Assembly: GCA_964649145.1 (NCBI GenBank)
Contig: CAZYOQ010000004.1
Location: 1 to 64,000, forward strand
Length of the DNA stretch: 64,000 bases
From: MGBC163016 sp964649145
GTDB taxonomy: Bacteria > Actinomycetota > Coriobacteriia > Coriobacteriales > Eggerthellaceae
Direction: 5' to 3'
In this document: positions 7,945-16,407 of the stretch, piece by piece
How the letters are laid out: each line of letters begins with the position of its first letter
Position numbering within the stretch: the first letter of the stretch is position 1
Notes under the pieces: generated by a model
Seen by the model: the letters and a program-made list of their open reading frames with translations, nothing else
Told to the model about the DNA's origin: nothing
Database searches by the model: none
Program-made: the position numbers and the translations under genes

Positions 7945-10668
7945 GTGTCCGACCAGGTTAAGCGTGTATATGCCTTTGGCAAAGACGCAAATGGCAACAA
8001 TGTAACTGAGGGCAACACTGACATGAAGGCGGTGCTAGGCGGCAAGGGAGCCAATCTTGCCGAAATGGCCAATATTGGCCTTCCGGTTCCTCCAGGGTTC
8101 ACCATAACATGCCAGACTTGCATGGAATATGCAAATGCAGGCAATGTATGGCCAGAAGGCGCCCTAGATACCATTGCTGAGTACAGACAAGACCTCGAAG
8201 AGCGAATGGGTAAGAAGATCGGCGATGCTAAAGACCCGCTTCTTGTATCGGTTCGTTCGGGAGCTCCCATGTCGATGCCTGGCATGATGGATACGGTTTT
8301 GAACTTGGGTCTAAATGATGAGTCGATTAACGGTCTTATCGCTCAGACAGAAAACCCGCGCTTCGCTTGGGACAGCTACAGGCGCTTTATCCAGATGTTC
8401 TCGAATGTTGTAATGGGACTTGATGGCGATCTTTTTGAAGACGCACTCAACGAGATGAAATCCAATCGCGGCGTCGCATCCGATACCGATCTTAACGCTG
8501 AAGACTTGCAAGAGCTCGTAGCCATCTTTAAGGATATCTTCTCCGAGAATGTCAGTGCAGAAGAGTATCCTTCTTTGGTTATCGACGGCAAGCCTCAGTT
8601 CCCGCAAGACCCAATGACGCAGCTCCAGCTTGCAATCGAGGCCGTTTTTGGCTCTTGGAACAATCCACGTGCAGTTCTTTATCGCAAAAAGGAAAAGATT
8701 GCAGACGACCTTGGCACCGCTGTAAACGTCCAATCGATGGTTTTTGGCAACAAGGGCAACACTTCTGCTACAGGCGTCGCCTTTACTCGCAATCCCGCTA
8801 ACGGCGACAAGGAATTCTACGGTGACTATCTTGTGAATGCACAAGGCGAGGACGTTGTTGCTGGAATTCGCAACACTTCTCCGATCGCCGATCTCAAGAA
8901 CGTCGAAGGTTTGGAAGACGCTGGTAAGCAACTCGAGGAAATCTTCGTTACGCTTGAGAATCACTTCCGCGACATGTGCGACATCGAGTTCACAATTGAG
9001 CAGGGTAAGCTTTGGATGCTTCAGACTCGCGTTGGTAAGCGTACTGCAGCTGCTGCGCTTCATATCGCCATCGAGATGGTCAAGGAAGGCCTCATCGACG
9101 AAAAAGAGGCTGTCATGCGCGTGAAGCCAGACCAGCTTGACCAGCTACTTCATCCTCAATTCGACCCTAGCGCTGAATATGACGTTGCGGCCAAGGGTCT
9201 AAATGCTAGCCCAGGCGCGGCTGTTGGCGAAGCTGTTTTCTCAGCTGTTGATGCTGTCAAGGCTGTTGAGGATGGCAAGAAGGTTGTACTTGTTCGTTGG
9301 GAGACAAACCCAGACGACCTTGCTGGCATGATCGCTGCCGAAGGCATTCTTACCTCGCACGGTGGTAAGACCTCGCATGCTGCCGTTATCGCTCGCGGTA
9401 TGGGCGCGCCTTGTGTTTGCGGCGTTGAGGCATTAAAGATCGATGCCGAGAAGAAAGAGGCCTCGATCACAGGTACCGATATCGTTATTCGCGAGGGCGA
9501 CATGATCTCCATCGATGGCACAACCGGTATATTAGTACTTGGCGCTGTCGACCTTGTTATGCCAGAGATCACTGGCGACCTTGACACTATCCTTGAATGG
9601 GCCGATAAATTCCGCAAGCTTGGTGTTCGCGCCAATGCCGACAATCCAGAAGATGCCAAGCTGTCTCGTGATTTCGGGGCACAGGGCATCGGTCTTTGCC
9701 GCACCGAGCACATGTTCTTGGGCGACCGTAAGCAAATCATCCAATCATTCATCCTTAACGACGATGAACTTAACCGCGAGAAGGCCGTTTCCCAGCTCTA
9801 TGAGGCTCAATCAGGAGATTTCTACGAGATGCTAAAAGCCATGGATGGTCTGCCAATGATCATTCGTCTGCTCGATCCTCCGCTGCATGAGTTCCTTGAC
9901 AGCCCTCGTGAGCTTGAGGTTGAAATCGCTCGCGAAGAAGAGAACGGCGCCGATTCTTCTGTCATCGCTGAAAAACGCGACCTGCTTGAAAAGATTGATG
10001 CTTTCGCCGAGCAGAACCCGATGCTTGGAATGCGAGGCGTGCGTCTGGGCATTGTTTATCCAATTCTTCCGAGGATGCAGATCCGTGCTATTGCACATGC
10101 TATGGCAAAGCTTAAGAAAGAGGGCTTCAACCCGATGCCAGAGATCATGATTCCTCTGGTTTCTACCGTAAAAGAGCTCTCAGTTCTTCGCGATCTTGCT
10201 GAAGAAGTAATCGCTGAGGTCTCTAAAGAGGCAGAAGTTGAACTTGAGATTCCAATTGGCACCATGATAGAGCTTCCTCGTGCTGCAGTTACCGCAGACG
10301 AAATTGCTACGAAAGCCGACTTCTTCTCGTTTGGCACAAACGACCTCACCCAGACTACGTTTGGCTTCAGCCGCGACGACGTCGAGGGCGAGTTCGTTCC
10401 GAAGTACTTGGCAGACCACCTGCTGCCTCACAACCCGTTTGCGACTGTTGACGAAGCTGGCGTTGCCAAGCTAGTTGCTATGGGCGTCGAACTTGGCCAT
10501 GAAGGCAACCCAGACCTTGTTTGCGGCGTTTGCGGCGAACACGGCGGCGACCCAGAGTCCATCCATATCTTTAATAAGATTGGTCTAAACTATGTATCAT
10601 GCTCGCCTTATCGCGTACCTGTTGCACGTCTTGCTGCTGCACAGGCTCAAATCGAGCAGACTGCTTAG
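7945..10668 (+). CDS. ppdK: Pyruvate, phosphate dikinase
   Basis: PPDK interconverts pyruvate, ATP and Pi with phosphoenolpyruvate, AMP and PPi; in anaerobes it often runs in glycolysis using PPi. The 907-residue protein has the N-terminal nucleotide-binding domain (VYAFGKDANGNN, GGKGANLAEM, SVRSGAPMSMPGMMDTVLNL). The swivelling phosphohistidine domain has SHGGKTSHAAVIARGMGAPC, with the histidine near residue 478. The C-terminal PEP domain has GLCRTEHMFL and the catalytic cysteine in CGVCGEHGGDP near 866. I chose the GTG at 7945 because AGGAG lies seven bases upstream and homologues begin at this point. An ATG at 7894 would add 17 atypical residues. A strong terminator follows. Confidence 0.95.
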   Translation: MSDQVKRVYAFGKDANGNNVTEGNTDMKAVLGGKGANLAEMANIGLPVPPGFTITCQTCMEYANAGNVWPEGALDTIAEYRQDLEERMGKKIGDAKDPLLVSVRSGAPMSMPGMMDTVLNLGLNDESINGLIAQTENPRFAWDSYRRFIQMFSNVVMGLDGDLFEDALNEMKSNRGVASDTDLNAEDLQELVAIFKDIFSENVSAEEYPSLVIDGKPQFPQDPMTQLQLAIEAVFGSWNNPRAVLYRKKEKIADDLGTAVNVQSMVFGNKGNTSATGVAFTRNPANGDKEFYGDYLVNAQGEDVVAGIRNTSPIADLKNVEGLEDAGKQLEEIFVTLENHFRDMCDIEFTIEQGKLWMLQTRVGKRTAAAALHIAIEMVKEGLIDEKEAVMRVKPDQLDQLLHPQFDPSAEYDVAAKGLNASPGAAVGEAVFSAVDAVKAVEDGKKVVLVRWETNPDDLAGMIAAEGILTSHGGKTSHAAVIARGMGAPCVCGVEALKIDAEKKEASITGTDIVIREGDMISIDGTTGILVLGAVDLVMPEITGDLDTILEWADKFRKLGVRANADNPEDAKLSRDFGAQGIGLCRTEHMFLGDRKQIIQSFILNDDELNREKAVSQLYEAQSGDFYEMLKAMDGLPMIIRLLDPPLHEFLDSPRELEVEIAREEENGADSSVIAEKRDLLEKIDAFAEQNPMLGMRGVRLGIVYPILPRMQIRAIAHAMAKLKKEGFNPMPEIMIPLVSTVKELSVLRDLAEEVIAEVSKEAEVELEIPIGTMIELPRAAVTADEIATKADFFSFGTNDLTQTTFGFSRDDVEGEFVPKYLADHLLPHNPFATVDEAGVAKLVAMGVELGHEGNPDLVCGVCGEHGGDPESIHIFNKIGLNYVSCSPYRVPVARLAAAQAQIEQTA

Positions 10669-10693
10669 AGTTCTCGCTGCACATAAAACGATT

Positions 10694-10728
10694 CAGGCGT
10701 ATCATTCGATGCGCCTGTTTCTTTTTTA
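10694..10728 (+). terminator. Rho-independent terminator of ppdK
   Basis: CAGGCGTATC at 10694-10703 pairs with GATGCGCCTG at 10708-10717 (ten pairs including one wobble) around an ATTC loop. The hairpin is followed by a T-rich tract. Confidence 0.85.
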
Positions 10729-10755
10729 AGAGGATATTTTTTAGGGAGGTGTAAT

Positions 10756-11898
10756 TTGAAGCCAGAGCTAGAGAACCTTCCGCGCTCGATTACGATAACA
10801 AGGGCACCTTCGGGTCATCCTTGCATTCCTGAGGGCTTTCCGATCGTTACCATACTCGACCAGACAAAGCTTCCTTGGGAACTTGAGTTTATAGAGATTA
10901 CCGATTGGAGAGAGCTGATGGACAGCATTGCGAAGCTTGTAGTTCGCGGCGCACCTGCTGTTGGGATTGCTGGTGCGGCTGCTGTGATGCTTCGCTCTGC
11001 TGAATATGTGTATTCCAAGTCGGAAGACACACGTGCTCTTCCTTCCGATTTAGACCGGGTGTTCATAATAGACAAGGCCTCATTCGACCCCGAGCTTTAT
11101 GAGATTGGCATGAGCTATGCAGCCAATATGATTAAGTCAGTGCGTCCTACAGCCGTAAACCTTGCTTGGGCGGTTGATTTATGTGTGGAAGTGATGAACG
11201 GACTTTTGTCTGCCAAGAAAGACCCTAGCGAGATAGAAGATGCTCTTTTTTGCCACGTGCAAAAGATGATCCAAGATGACGAGCGTATTAATCGCGAGAT
11301 CGGTAGAAATGGATCAAAGCTCATAGCGCAAAATGCCCGCGTGATCACCCACTGTAATGCTGGAAGTTTGGCCACTGCCTTTTATGGAACTGCTTTGGGC
11401 GTAATTTATAGCGCTGCTGCAGAGGGCAAGATAGAAATGGTCTATGCCGATGAAACGAGGCCTGTAGGCCAGGGCGCTAGGCTTACCACTTGGGAGCTTT
11501 CCCGCGCCAAGGTGCCCGTGACACTGATGTGTGACTCCATGGCATCTTACGTGATGGCAAATGAGCAAATAGACGCTGTTATTGTTGGAGCCGATAGAAT
11601 TGCTGCCAATGGTGATGTTGCAAACAAGATTGGCACGCTGGGACTTGCGATTGCAGCAAAACATTTTGGCGTGCCTTTTTATGTGGCTGCCCCGACGTCC
11701 ACCATCGATGCGAAAATCACCTCAGGTGCCGAAATTCCTATCGAACAGAGAGATGTCTCTGAGGTATTGCCGCACGAGATAGAGGCAGTAAAGGTCATAA
11801 ATCCTGCATTCGATGTGACACCCGCCTCGCTTATCACTGCAATAATCACTGAAAAGGGAGTATTTGCTCCAGCAGAAATACTGAAGGCTTTTAATTGA
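10756..11898 (+). CDS. mtnA: S-methyl-5-thioribose-1-phosphate isomerase family protein
   Basis: MtnA isomerises 5-methylthioribose-1-phosphate to the ribulose form in methionine salvage; the fold is shared with eIF2B subunits. The 380-residue protein contains VVRGAPAVGIAGAAAV near residue 55, the catalytic-cysteine motif THCNAGSLAT near 197, ETRPVGQGARLT near 233, and the aspartate motif VGADRIAANGDVANKIGT near 277. Both catalytic residues of the isomerase are present. The start is TTG with GGGAGGTG eight bases upstream. No other methionine-salvage gene is visible here. The gene abuts azlC with a one-base overlap, an uncommon pairing. Confidence 0.9.
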   Translation: MKPELENLPRSITITRAPSGHPCIPEGFPIVTILDQTKLPWELEFIEITDWRELMDSIAKLVVRGAPAVGIAGAAAVMLRSAEYVYSKSEDTRALPSDLDRVFIIDKASFDPELYEIGMSYAANMIKSVRPTAVNLAWAVDLCVEVMNGLLSAKKDPSEIEDALFCHVQKMIQDDERINREIGRNGSKLIAQNARVITHCNAGSLATAFYGTALGVIYSAAAEGKIEMVYADETRPVGQGARLTTWELSRAKVPVTLMCDSMASYVMANEQIDAVIVGADRIAANGDVANKIGTLGLAIAAKHFGVPFYVAAPTSTIDAKITSGAEIPIEQRDVSEVLPHEIEAVKVINPAFDVTPASLITAIITEKGVFAPAEILKAFN

Positions 11899-12611
11899 TG
11901 AAATCGGCCCTAGCGTTTCTCAAAGAGCCCTTCCGGGTTGCTTTTCCAATCATGCTCGGTTATGTGGCCATAGGCATTCCGTGTGGAATACTGTGCCAAT
12001 CGATAGGTTTTAATGCCTTTCAAGCATTTCTATTGTCGATCGTCTTTTATTCAGGCGCTGGGCAATTCATGATTCCGAACATGTATATGGCAGGTGCTCC
12101 CATTGCCTCTATCGTTGCTAGCGTCTCTCTTGTAAACACCAGGCAAATGCTCTATTCGGCATCCCTTGCGCCTGAGTGCAAAAGCGCAAGCAAGCTGCTT
12201 TCTTTCATATATGCAGCCACTGTCACCGACGAGAGCTATGGTGTTTGCATCTCGAAGTTTCGGGAAGGAAACTGGAGTGTTAAAAGCGCGCTTTCTGTGA
12301 ATTTGCTATCGCTTTCATCGTGGGCGATATCCAATGCTATAGGCGTTGTATTGGGAAATCTTGTAGATATTCCGCTGCACATTGCCGCTTTTGCCATGAC
12401 ATCCATTTTCATATGTCTTCTTTTTACACAAAAGCTTACCTCGGCCAATGTAATAGCGGCACTTTGCGCGATTTGTGGCGTATACGTCTGCAAGCTTGTT
12501 GGGCTTGGAGGAGCTGCGATTCTGATTGGAGCTATTTTCGGCGTGGCTATTGCCTTTGTCTGGGAGACGCTTCGCAAGAAACGACTTGGAGGCGAAGATG
12601 AGCTGGACTGA
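11898..12611 (+). CDS. azlC: AzlC family branched-chain amino-acid exporter, large subunit
   Basis: AzlC and AzlD together export branched-chain amino acids and analogues. The 237-residue protein shows the family opening FRVAFPIMLGYVAIGIPCGI, then LSIVFYSGAGQFMI and SLVNTRQMLYSASLAP, with several membrane helices along its length. I chose the ATG at 11898, which shares one base with the mtnA stop. The azlD start lies inside its 3' end, so mtnA-azlC-azlD is probably one transcript. Confidence 0.9.
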   Translation: MKSALAFLKEPFRVAFPIMLGYVAIGIPCGILCQSIGFNAFQAFLLSIVFYSGAGQFMIPNMYMAGAPIASIVASVSLVNTRQMLYSASLAPECKSASKLLSFIYAATVTDESYGVCISKFREGNWSVKSALSVNLLSLSSWAISNAIGVVLGNLVDIPLHIAAFAMTSIFICLLFTQKLTSANVIAALCAICGVYVCKLVGLGGAAILIGAIFGVAIAFVWETLRKKRLGGEDELD

Positions 12612-12921
12612 ATACTTAGTCATACTCGTCTTATGTTCTGCTTTCATTCTTGCTTGCAGGGTTATACCGCTATTTGTGCTGAAGGGTCGCTCTCTTCCAT
12701 CAAGCCTTGTCACAGCCTTGGGGATGATACCTCCTGCAGCATTTGCGGCACTGGTTGCAAATGACATTCTTGACCCTGGTATGTTTCTTGATGGGATATG
12801 GCCTGCAGCTGCCATTCTTCTTGCTTCTGCCTGCGTCATTTTCATCGCCATAAAGACCCGATCTCTTTTGTGGAGCGCACTTGGAGGAGTCGTTTCTTAC
12901 GCCTTATTCTTGATGATTTAG
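12598..12921 (+). CDS. azlD: AzlD family branched-chain amino-acid exporter, small subunit
   Basis: This is the small partner of AzlC, 107 residues long with about four hydrophobic segments. It carries the family pattern CRVIPLFVLKGRSLPSS and LGMIPPAAFAALVANDI. The ATG at 12598 has GGAGGCGAAG directly upstream and overlaps azlC by 14 bases. The rplS promoter begins three bases after its stop, so the two are transcriptionally separate. Confidence 0.9.
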   Translation: MSWTEYLVILVLCSAFILACRVIPLFVLKGRSLPSSLVTALGMIPPAAFAALVANDILDPGMFLDGIWPAAAILLASACVIFIAIKTRSLLWSALGGVVSYALFLMI

Positions 12922-12923
12922 CC

Positions 12924-12952
12924 TTGCGCGGATTCGGTAGAATATATATAAT
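12924..12952 (+). promoter_or_regulatory. Sigma-70-type promoter of rplS
   Basis: A -35 box TTGCGC at 12924-12929 and a consensus -10 box TATAAT at 12947-12952 have a 17-base spacer. This leaves a leader of about 60 bases before the rplS ATG. Confidence 0.75.
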
Positions 12953-13019
12953 CGATGGTCGCGTCTTAATGGGCGTCACTGAAATTTTTAGAAGATTATT
13001 TAGATGAGGAACTAAGATC

Positions 13020-13367
13020 ATGGATATCATTCGCGCAATAGAGAATCAAAACATGAAAGCAGATGTGCCAGATTTTCGCCCAGGCGACACGGTGAAGGTT
13101 CACTATCGCATCACCGAGGGTAATCGTGAGCGTATCCAGGTCTTCCAAGGCGATGTCATCAGCCGTAAGGGTAAGGGAAGTCGCGAGACTTTTACCGTTC
13201 GCAAAATCAGCTTCTCTGTGGGCGTTGAACGTACTTTCCCCGTGCATTCGCCTAAGATCGAGAAGATCGAGATCACTCGCAAAGGTCATGTCCGTCGCGC
13301 CAAGCTCTACTACCTGCGTGACAAGGTTGGAAAGGCCGCAAAGATTAAAGAAGCTTCTCGCAAGTAA
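13020..13367 (+). CDS. rplS: 50S ribosomal protein L19
   Basis: L19 sits at the 30S-50S interface. The 115-residue protein contains the standard FRPGDTVKVHYRITEGNRER, VFQGDVISRKGKGSRETFTV, and the C-terminal RAKLYYLRDKVGKAAKIKE. In most bacteria rplS follows trmD. Here it stands alone 9 kb away, with its own promoter at 12924-12952 and a terminator at 13371-13393. Confidence 0.97.
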   Translation: MDIIRAIENQNMKADVPDFRPGDTVKVHYRITEGNRERIQVFQGDVISRKGKGSRETFTVRKISFSVGVERTFPVHSPKIEKIEITRKGHVRRAKLYYLRDKVGKAAKIKEASRK

Positions 13368-13370
13368 TCT

Positions 13371-13393
13371 AAGCCCCGAAAGGGGCTTTTTTT
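13371..13393 (+). terminator. Rho-independent terminator of rplS
   Basis: AAGCCCC at 13371-13377 pairs with GGGGCTT at 13382-13388 around a GAAA tetraloop and runs into seven T. The 3' arm with its flanks (13379-13390) is repeated exactly at 13394-13405, where it contains the rnhB ribosome-binding site. Confidence 0.9.
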
Positions 13394-13406
13394 AAAGGGG
13401 CTTTTC

Positions 13407-14195
13407 ATGAAGGAAGCCAGTATTGCAGAGATCAAAAAGCTCGCATCTTGTGCAGACGCGAAGGAGCTTGATGCGCTTAGAAGGTCTCTTGCAAGAGATA
13501 CACGGCGAAGCATCGCGCCAATTCTTGAACAGGCTCAAAGAAGGATTGAAAAACAAAATCGCGAGGACGCCCGCTTAAATGAACTTTATTCGTTTGAGCG
13601 TTCTTTGTGCAAATGTGAAAACGATGTATGCGCAGGGTTTGATGAGGTAGGTCGAGGACCTTTAGCAGGTCCTGTAGCAGTAGGAGCTGTTGTACTTCCC
13701 GCAGCCCCTAAAATTCCTGGCCTAAATGACTCGAAAAAGATTCCTGAGAGAAAAAGGGAACAAATCGCTAAAGACGTCAAATCGGTGGCGCTTGCCTGGG
13801 ATGTGGAATTTATCGAGGCTTCTAAAATTGACGAGATCGGCATTGCCGCAAGTTTACGGGAGGCGTTTTCAAAGGCCATAGATGCGATAGATAAGGTGCT
13901 AGGGTCTGTGGATAGAGTGCTTATAGATGGCAACCCGCTTCATATAGATCCTAGAGAGAAAAACGTAGTCAAAGGCGATGGGAAGTGCGCATCAATTGCA
14001 GCGGCTTCGATTCTTGCCAAGGTAGCAAGGGATGCGCTCATGTGTGACTTTGACAAGGTCTACCCTGAGTACAAATTCGCTGAAAATAAAGGGTATGGTA
14101 CGGCCGCTCATATAGAGGCCATCAAAGACCACGGTCTTTGCAATATCCACAGGAAATCCTTTTGTGCAGGCATAATCCAGGAAACGCTTTTTTAA
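13407..14195 (+). CDS. rnhB: Ribonuclease HII
   Basis: RNase HII cleaves RNA in RNA-DNA hybrids and removes misincorporated ribonucleotides. The 262-residue protein has the catalytic opening GFDEVGRGPLAGPVAVGAVV near residue 78, LNDSKKIPERKRE near 109, RVLIDGNPL near 171, KGDGKCASIAAASILAKVAR near 190, and YPEYKFAENKGYGTAAH near 219. An extra helical N-terminal stretch of about 75 residues precedes the core, as in many Gram-positive enzymes. The ATG at 13407 has AAAGGGG six bases upstream. That site duplicates part of the rplS terminator. Confidence 0.95.
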   Translation: MKEASIAEIKKLASCADAKELDALRRSLARDTRRSIAPILEQAQRRIEKQNREDARLNELYSFERSLCKCENDVCAGFDEVGRGPLAGPVAVGAVVLPAAPKIPGLNDSKKIPERKREQIAKDVKSVALAWDVEFIEASKIDEIGIAASLREAFSKAIDAIDKVLGSVDRVLIDGNPLHIDPREKNVVKGDGKCASIAAASILAKVARDALMCDFDKVYPEYKFAENKGYGTAAHIEAIKDHGLCNIHRKSFCAGIIQETLF

Positions 14196-14456
14196 TTTCT
14201 TCTTTTGCGATTTGTGTAGGTCTTGCAGCAGGGATTTTAGGAATCTTATTTGACGTATATGAGCTTTACGCCCATTTCGCTTTTGCTTGAAATTTACCGT
14301 CTTTGAAACAATTTTTATTTTAAAAATACCTGCTTAAGCTTTATCGCGACTTATATTTGATTGCTTTTCATACGCGTTTATCATGGCATGCCATTTGTGT
14401 AATTTCGACATTTGAAGGCCGCCTTAGGATTGCCTCAAGCAATAAAGGAGGCGTCA
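14196..14456. other. AT-rich intergenic stretch before yraN
   Basis: Between rnhB and the chosen yraN start I see no gene. It contains AT-rich palindromic sequence near 14320 and a perfect 12-base palindrome, ATGGCATGCCAT, near 14382-14393, whose role is unknown. Confidence 0.4.
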
Positions 14457-14873
14457 GTGGCAGCTGTTGAGACCATATGCAGAAACGAGTCTAAAGAGGG
14501 TAAAGCCAAGCTTGGAAAAAGAAACTTGGCCTTAGGTAGAAGAGGGGAAGAGGCTGCAGCGCGCTTCCTTTATGCGCGCGGGTATGACATCTTAGAGCGC
14601 AATTGGCAATGTTTTGCGGGCGAAGCCGACATAATCGCTAGGGACGGCTCTTGTCTTGTGTTTGTCGAGGTAAAAACCAGAAAAGATACAAGCAAAGGGT
14701 TTCCTTCTGAAGCTGTGACAGCCGAAAAGCGGCAGCGTTACGAGAAGATTGCTCTTGCATATGTTTCGGAATTCGACGAAACAGATATCCCTGTTAGGTT
14801 CGACGTCATTTCCATTGTAGTTGTAGGCCCTGAAAGGGCGATGATCCGCCATACGATTAACGCCTTTTCGTGA
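14457..14873 (+). CDS. yraN: YraN (UPF0102) family endonuclease-like protein
   Basis: YraN proteins have a restriction-endonuclease-like fold; their cellular role is unsettled. The 138-residue product has the family core LGRRGEEAAARFLYARGYDI, then WQCFAGEADIIARDG and LVFVEVKTRK, which supply the E, D and ExK residues of a PD-(D/E)XK site. I chose the GTG at 14457 because AAAGGAGG lies five bases upstream. A TTG at 14412 would add 15 residues without a matching site. The gene sits between rnhB and a comM-like gene, the common rnhB-yraN-comM-dprA order. Confidence 0.9.
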   Translation: MAAVETICRNESKEGKAKLGKRNLALGRRGEEAAARFLYARGYDILERNWQCFAGEADIIARDGSCLVFVEVKTRKDTSKGFPSEAVTAEKRQRYEKIALAYVSEFDETDIPVRFDVISIVVVGPERAMIRHTINAFS

Positions 14874-14880
14874 TAGTGTG

Positions 14881-16401
14881 ATGGATTCTCAATGCTGCAT
14901 AACTAGCGCAACCATCAATGGGGTTGAGGCAGTTCCTGTGTCTGTGGAGGTATCCATTGGTGGTGGGCTTCCTGGAATGTCTATCGTAGGTATGGCAGAT
15001 ACCGCTATTCAGGAGGCAAGGGAAAGAGTAAGGTCTGCAATAAAGGCATCAGGGTTTTCTATGCCTGGAGACAAAATCGTCGTTAACCTTGCTCCAGGAG
15101 GCATTAAGAAGGTTGGAGCCGGCTTCGATTTGCCTATTGCTCTTGGAATTCTTATAGCGACCAAACAGATAGACCCATCGATAGTTGAGGGAAAACTCAT
15201 TGTTGGTGAACTTTCCCTATATGGAAACGTTCGTTGTATCTCAGGAGATCTGGCTTTTTGCATCTGTGCCTCAAAGCTTGGAATGGATTACATAAGCGCT
15301 CCTCGCAATCGCGCTCCAATGATGTCGATAAAGCAATATTGCTTGCAGAACCTAAGCAGGCTAAAGACTGATGATGCGCTTGTGCCCGCAGTAGTAAAAA
15401 CTCATAGCAACGCATCTAACAGAACAAAGAAATCGCTGGACTATTCCGAGGTTAATGGGCATGAGTGCGCTAAAAGGGCTATACAGGTTGCGGTAGCTGG
15501 CAGGCATGGTCTGCTAATGATAGGACCTCCAGGGTCAGGTAAAACTATGCTTGCTTCCAGGATTCCTACCATCATGCCTCCACTTGACCAAGAAGAAGCT
15601 CTAGAGACGGCTGCGGTGCATTCCGTGGCCGGGGAGGACATTGAGCCGATTTTATCTGGTGTGCCTCCTTTTCGAAATCCTCATCATTCTGCGACATCTG
15701 CAGGGCTTCTTGGAGGAGGGACGCCAGTGAGCCCAGGAGAGGCATCGCTTGCACACAATGGTGTCTTGTTTCTTGACGAGCTTGCAGAATTTAGACCTGC
15801 GACTTTACAGGGGCTTCGTCAACCCATAGAAAACGGCATGATATCTATCACGCGTGCTAACGGCAAGGTCTCTCTTCCCTCTAGGTTCATGCTTGTGGCT
15901 GCTACAAACCCTTGTCAGTGTGGCTATTATGGCGATCCGGAAAGGGAGTGTAGCTGTACTTATGCGATGGTGAAACGCTACATGTCAAGAATTGGAGGGC
16001 CTCTGATCGACAGGTTCGATATGCAGCTAGACGTTCACCGAATCGCTTCGACAGAGTTTTTCGAGGGTGGGAGAGGCACGTCTTCTAAAACCTTACAAGA
16101 AGGTGTTTTGCGATGCCGCAATTTTGCTATGCATAGAAGGGCGAAGAATGGAGCGAGAGAAGATGTAGCGGTTAAAGAGAATTCGTCTAAAGAAGACCTA
16201 CTCGATGCGTATTCTTTGGATGATGCCGCCCGGAAATTTGCCATGTCTATGGCAGAAATGGACAAGATGAGCGGTCGGGCAATCAAGTCGATGCTCTCAG
16301 TGTCACGCACAATCGCAGATATGGAAGAAAGCATAAATATTGCTGCTGAACATGTCGCCGAAGCGCATGCGTTCAGGATGAGCGAGATGATAGGGGGCTG
16401 A
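14881..16401 (+). CDS. comM: YifB/ComM family Mg-chelatase-like AAA+ ATPase
   Basis: ComM-type helicases promote branch migration during natural transformation; other YifB members are uncharacterised. The 506-residue protein has an N-terminal Lon-protease-like S5 domain (GGGLPGMSIVGMADTAIQEA, VNLAPGGIKKVGAGFDLPIA). A Mg-chelatase AAA+ core follows, with Walker A GPPGSGKT near residue 215 and Walker B GVLFLDELAEF near 293. It also has ATNPCQCGYYGDPEREC and a C-terminal Mg_chelatase_C region. The ATG at 14881 follows yraN by seven bases; a GTG at 14878 is equally possible. It precedes dprA, consistent with a DNA-uptake cluster. Confidence 0.92.
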   Translation: MDSQCCITSATINGVEAVPVSVEVSIGGGLPGMSIVGMADTAIQEARERVRSAIKASGFSMPGDKIVVNLAPGGIKKVGAGFDLPIALGILIATKQIDPSIVEGKLIVGELSLYGNVRCISGDLAFCICASKLGMDYISAPRNRAPMMSIKQYCLQNLSRLKTDDALVPAVVKTHSNASNRTKKSLDYSEVNGHECAKRAIQVAVAGRHGLLMIGPPGSGKTMLASRIPTIMPPLDQEEALETAAVHSVAGEDIEPILSGVPPFRNPHHSATSAGLLGGGTPVSPGEASLAHNGVLFLDELAEFRPATLQGLRQPIENGMISITRANGKVSLPSRFMLVAATNPCQCGYYGDPERECSCTYAMVKRYMSRIGGPLIDRFDMQLDVHRIASTEFFEGGRGTSSKTLQEGVLRCRNFAMHRRAKNGAREDVAVKENSSKEDLLDAYSLDDAARKFAMSMAEMDKMSGRAIKSMLSVSRTIADMEESINIAAEHVAEAHAFRMSEMIGG

Positions 16402-16407
16402 TCTGGG

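Noticed and set aside
8311..9063. 250-codon open frame on the minus strand
   Set aside because: It lies wholly antisense to the well-conserved ppdK, with no ribosome-binding site or recognisable motif; a shadow of codon usage.
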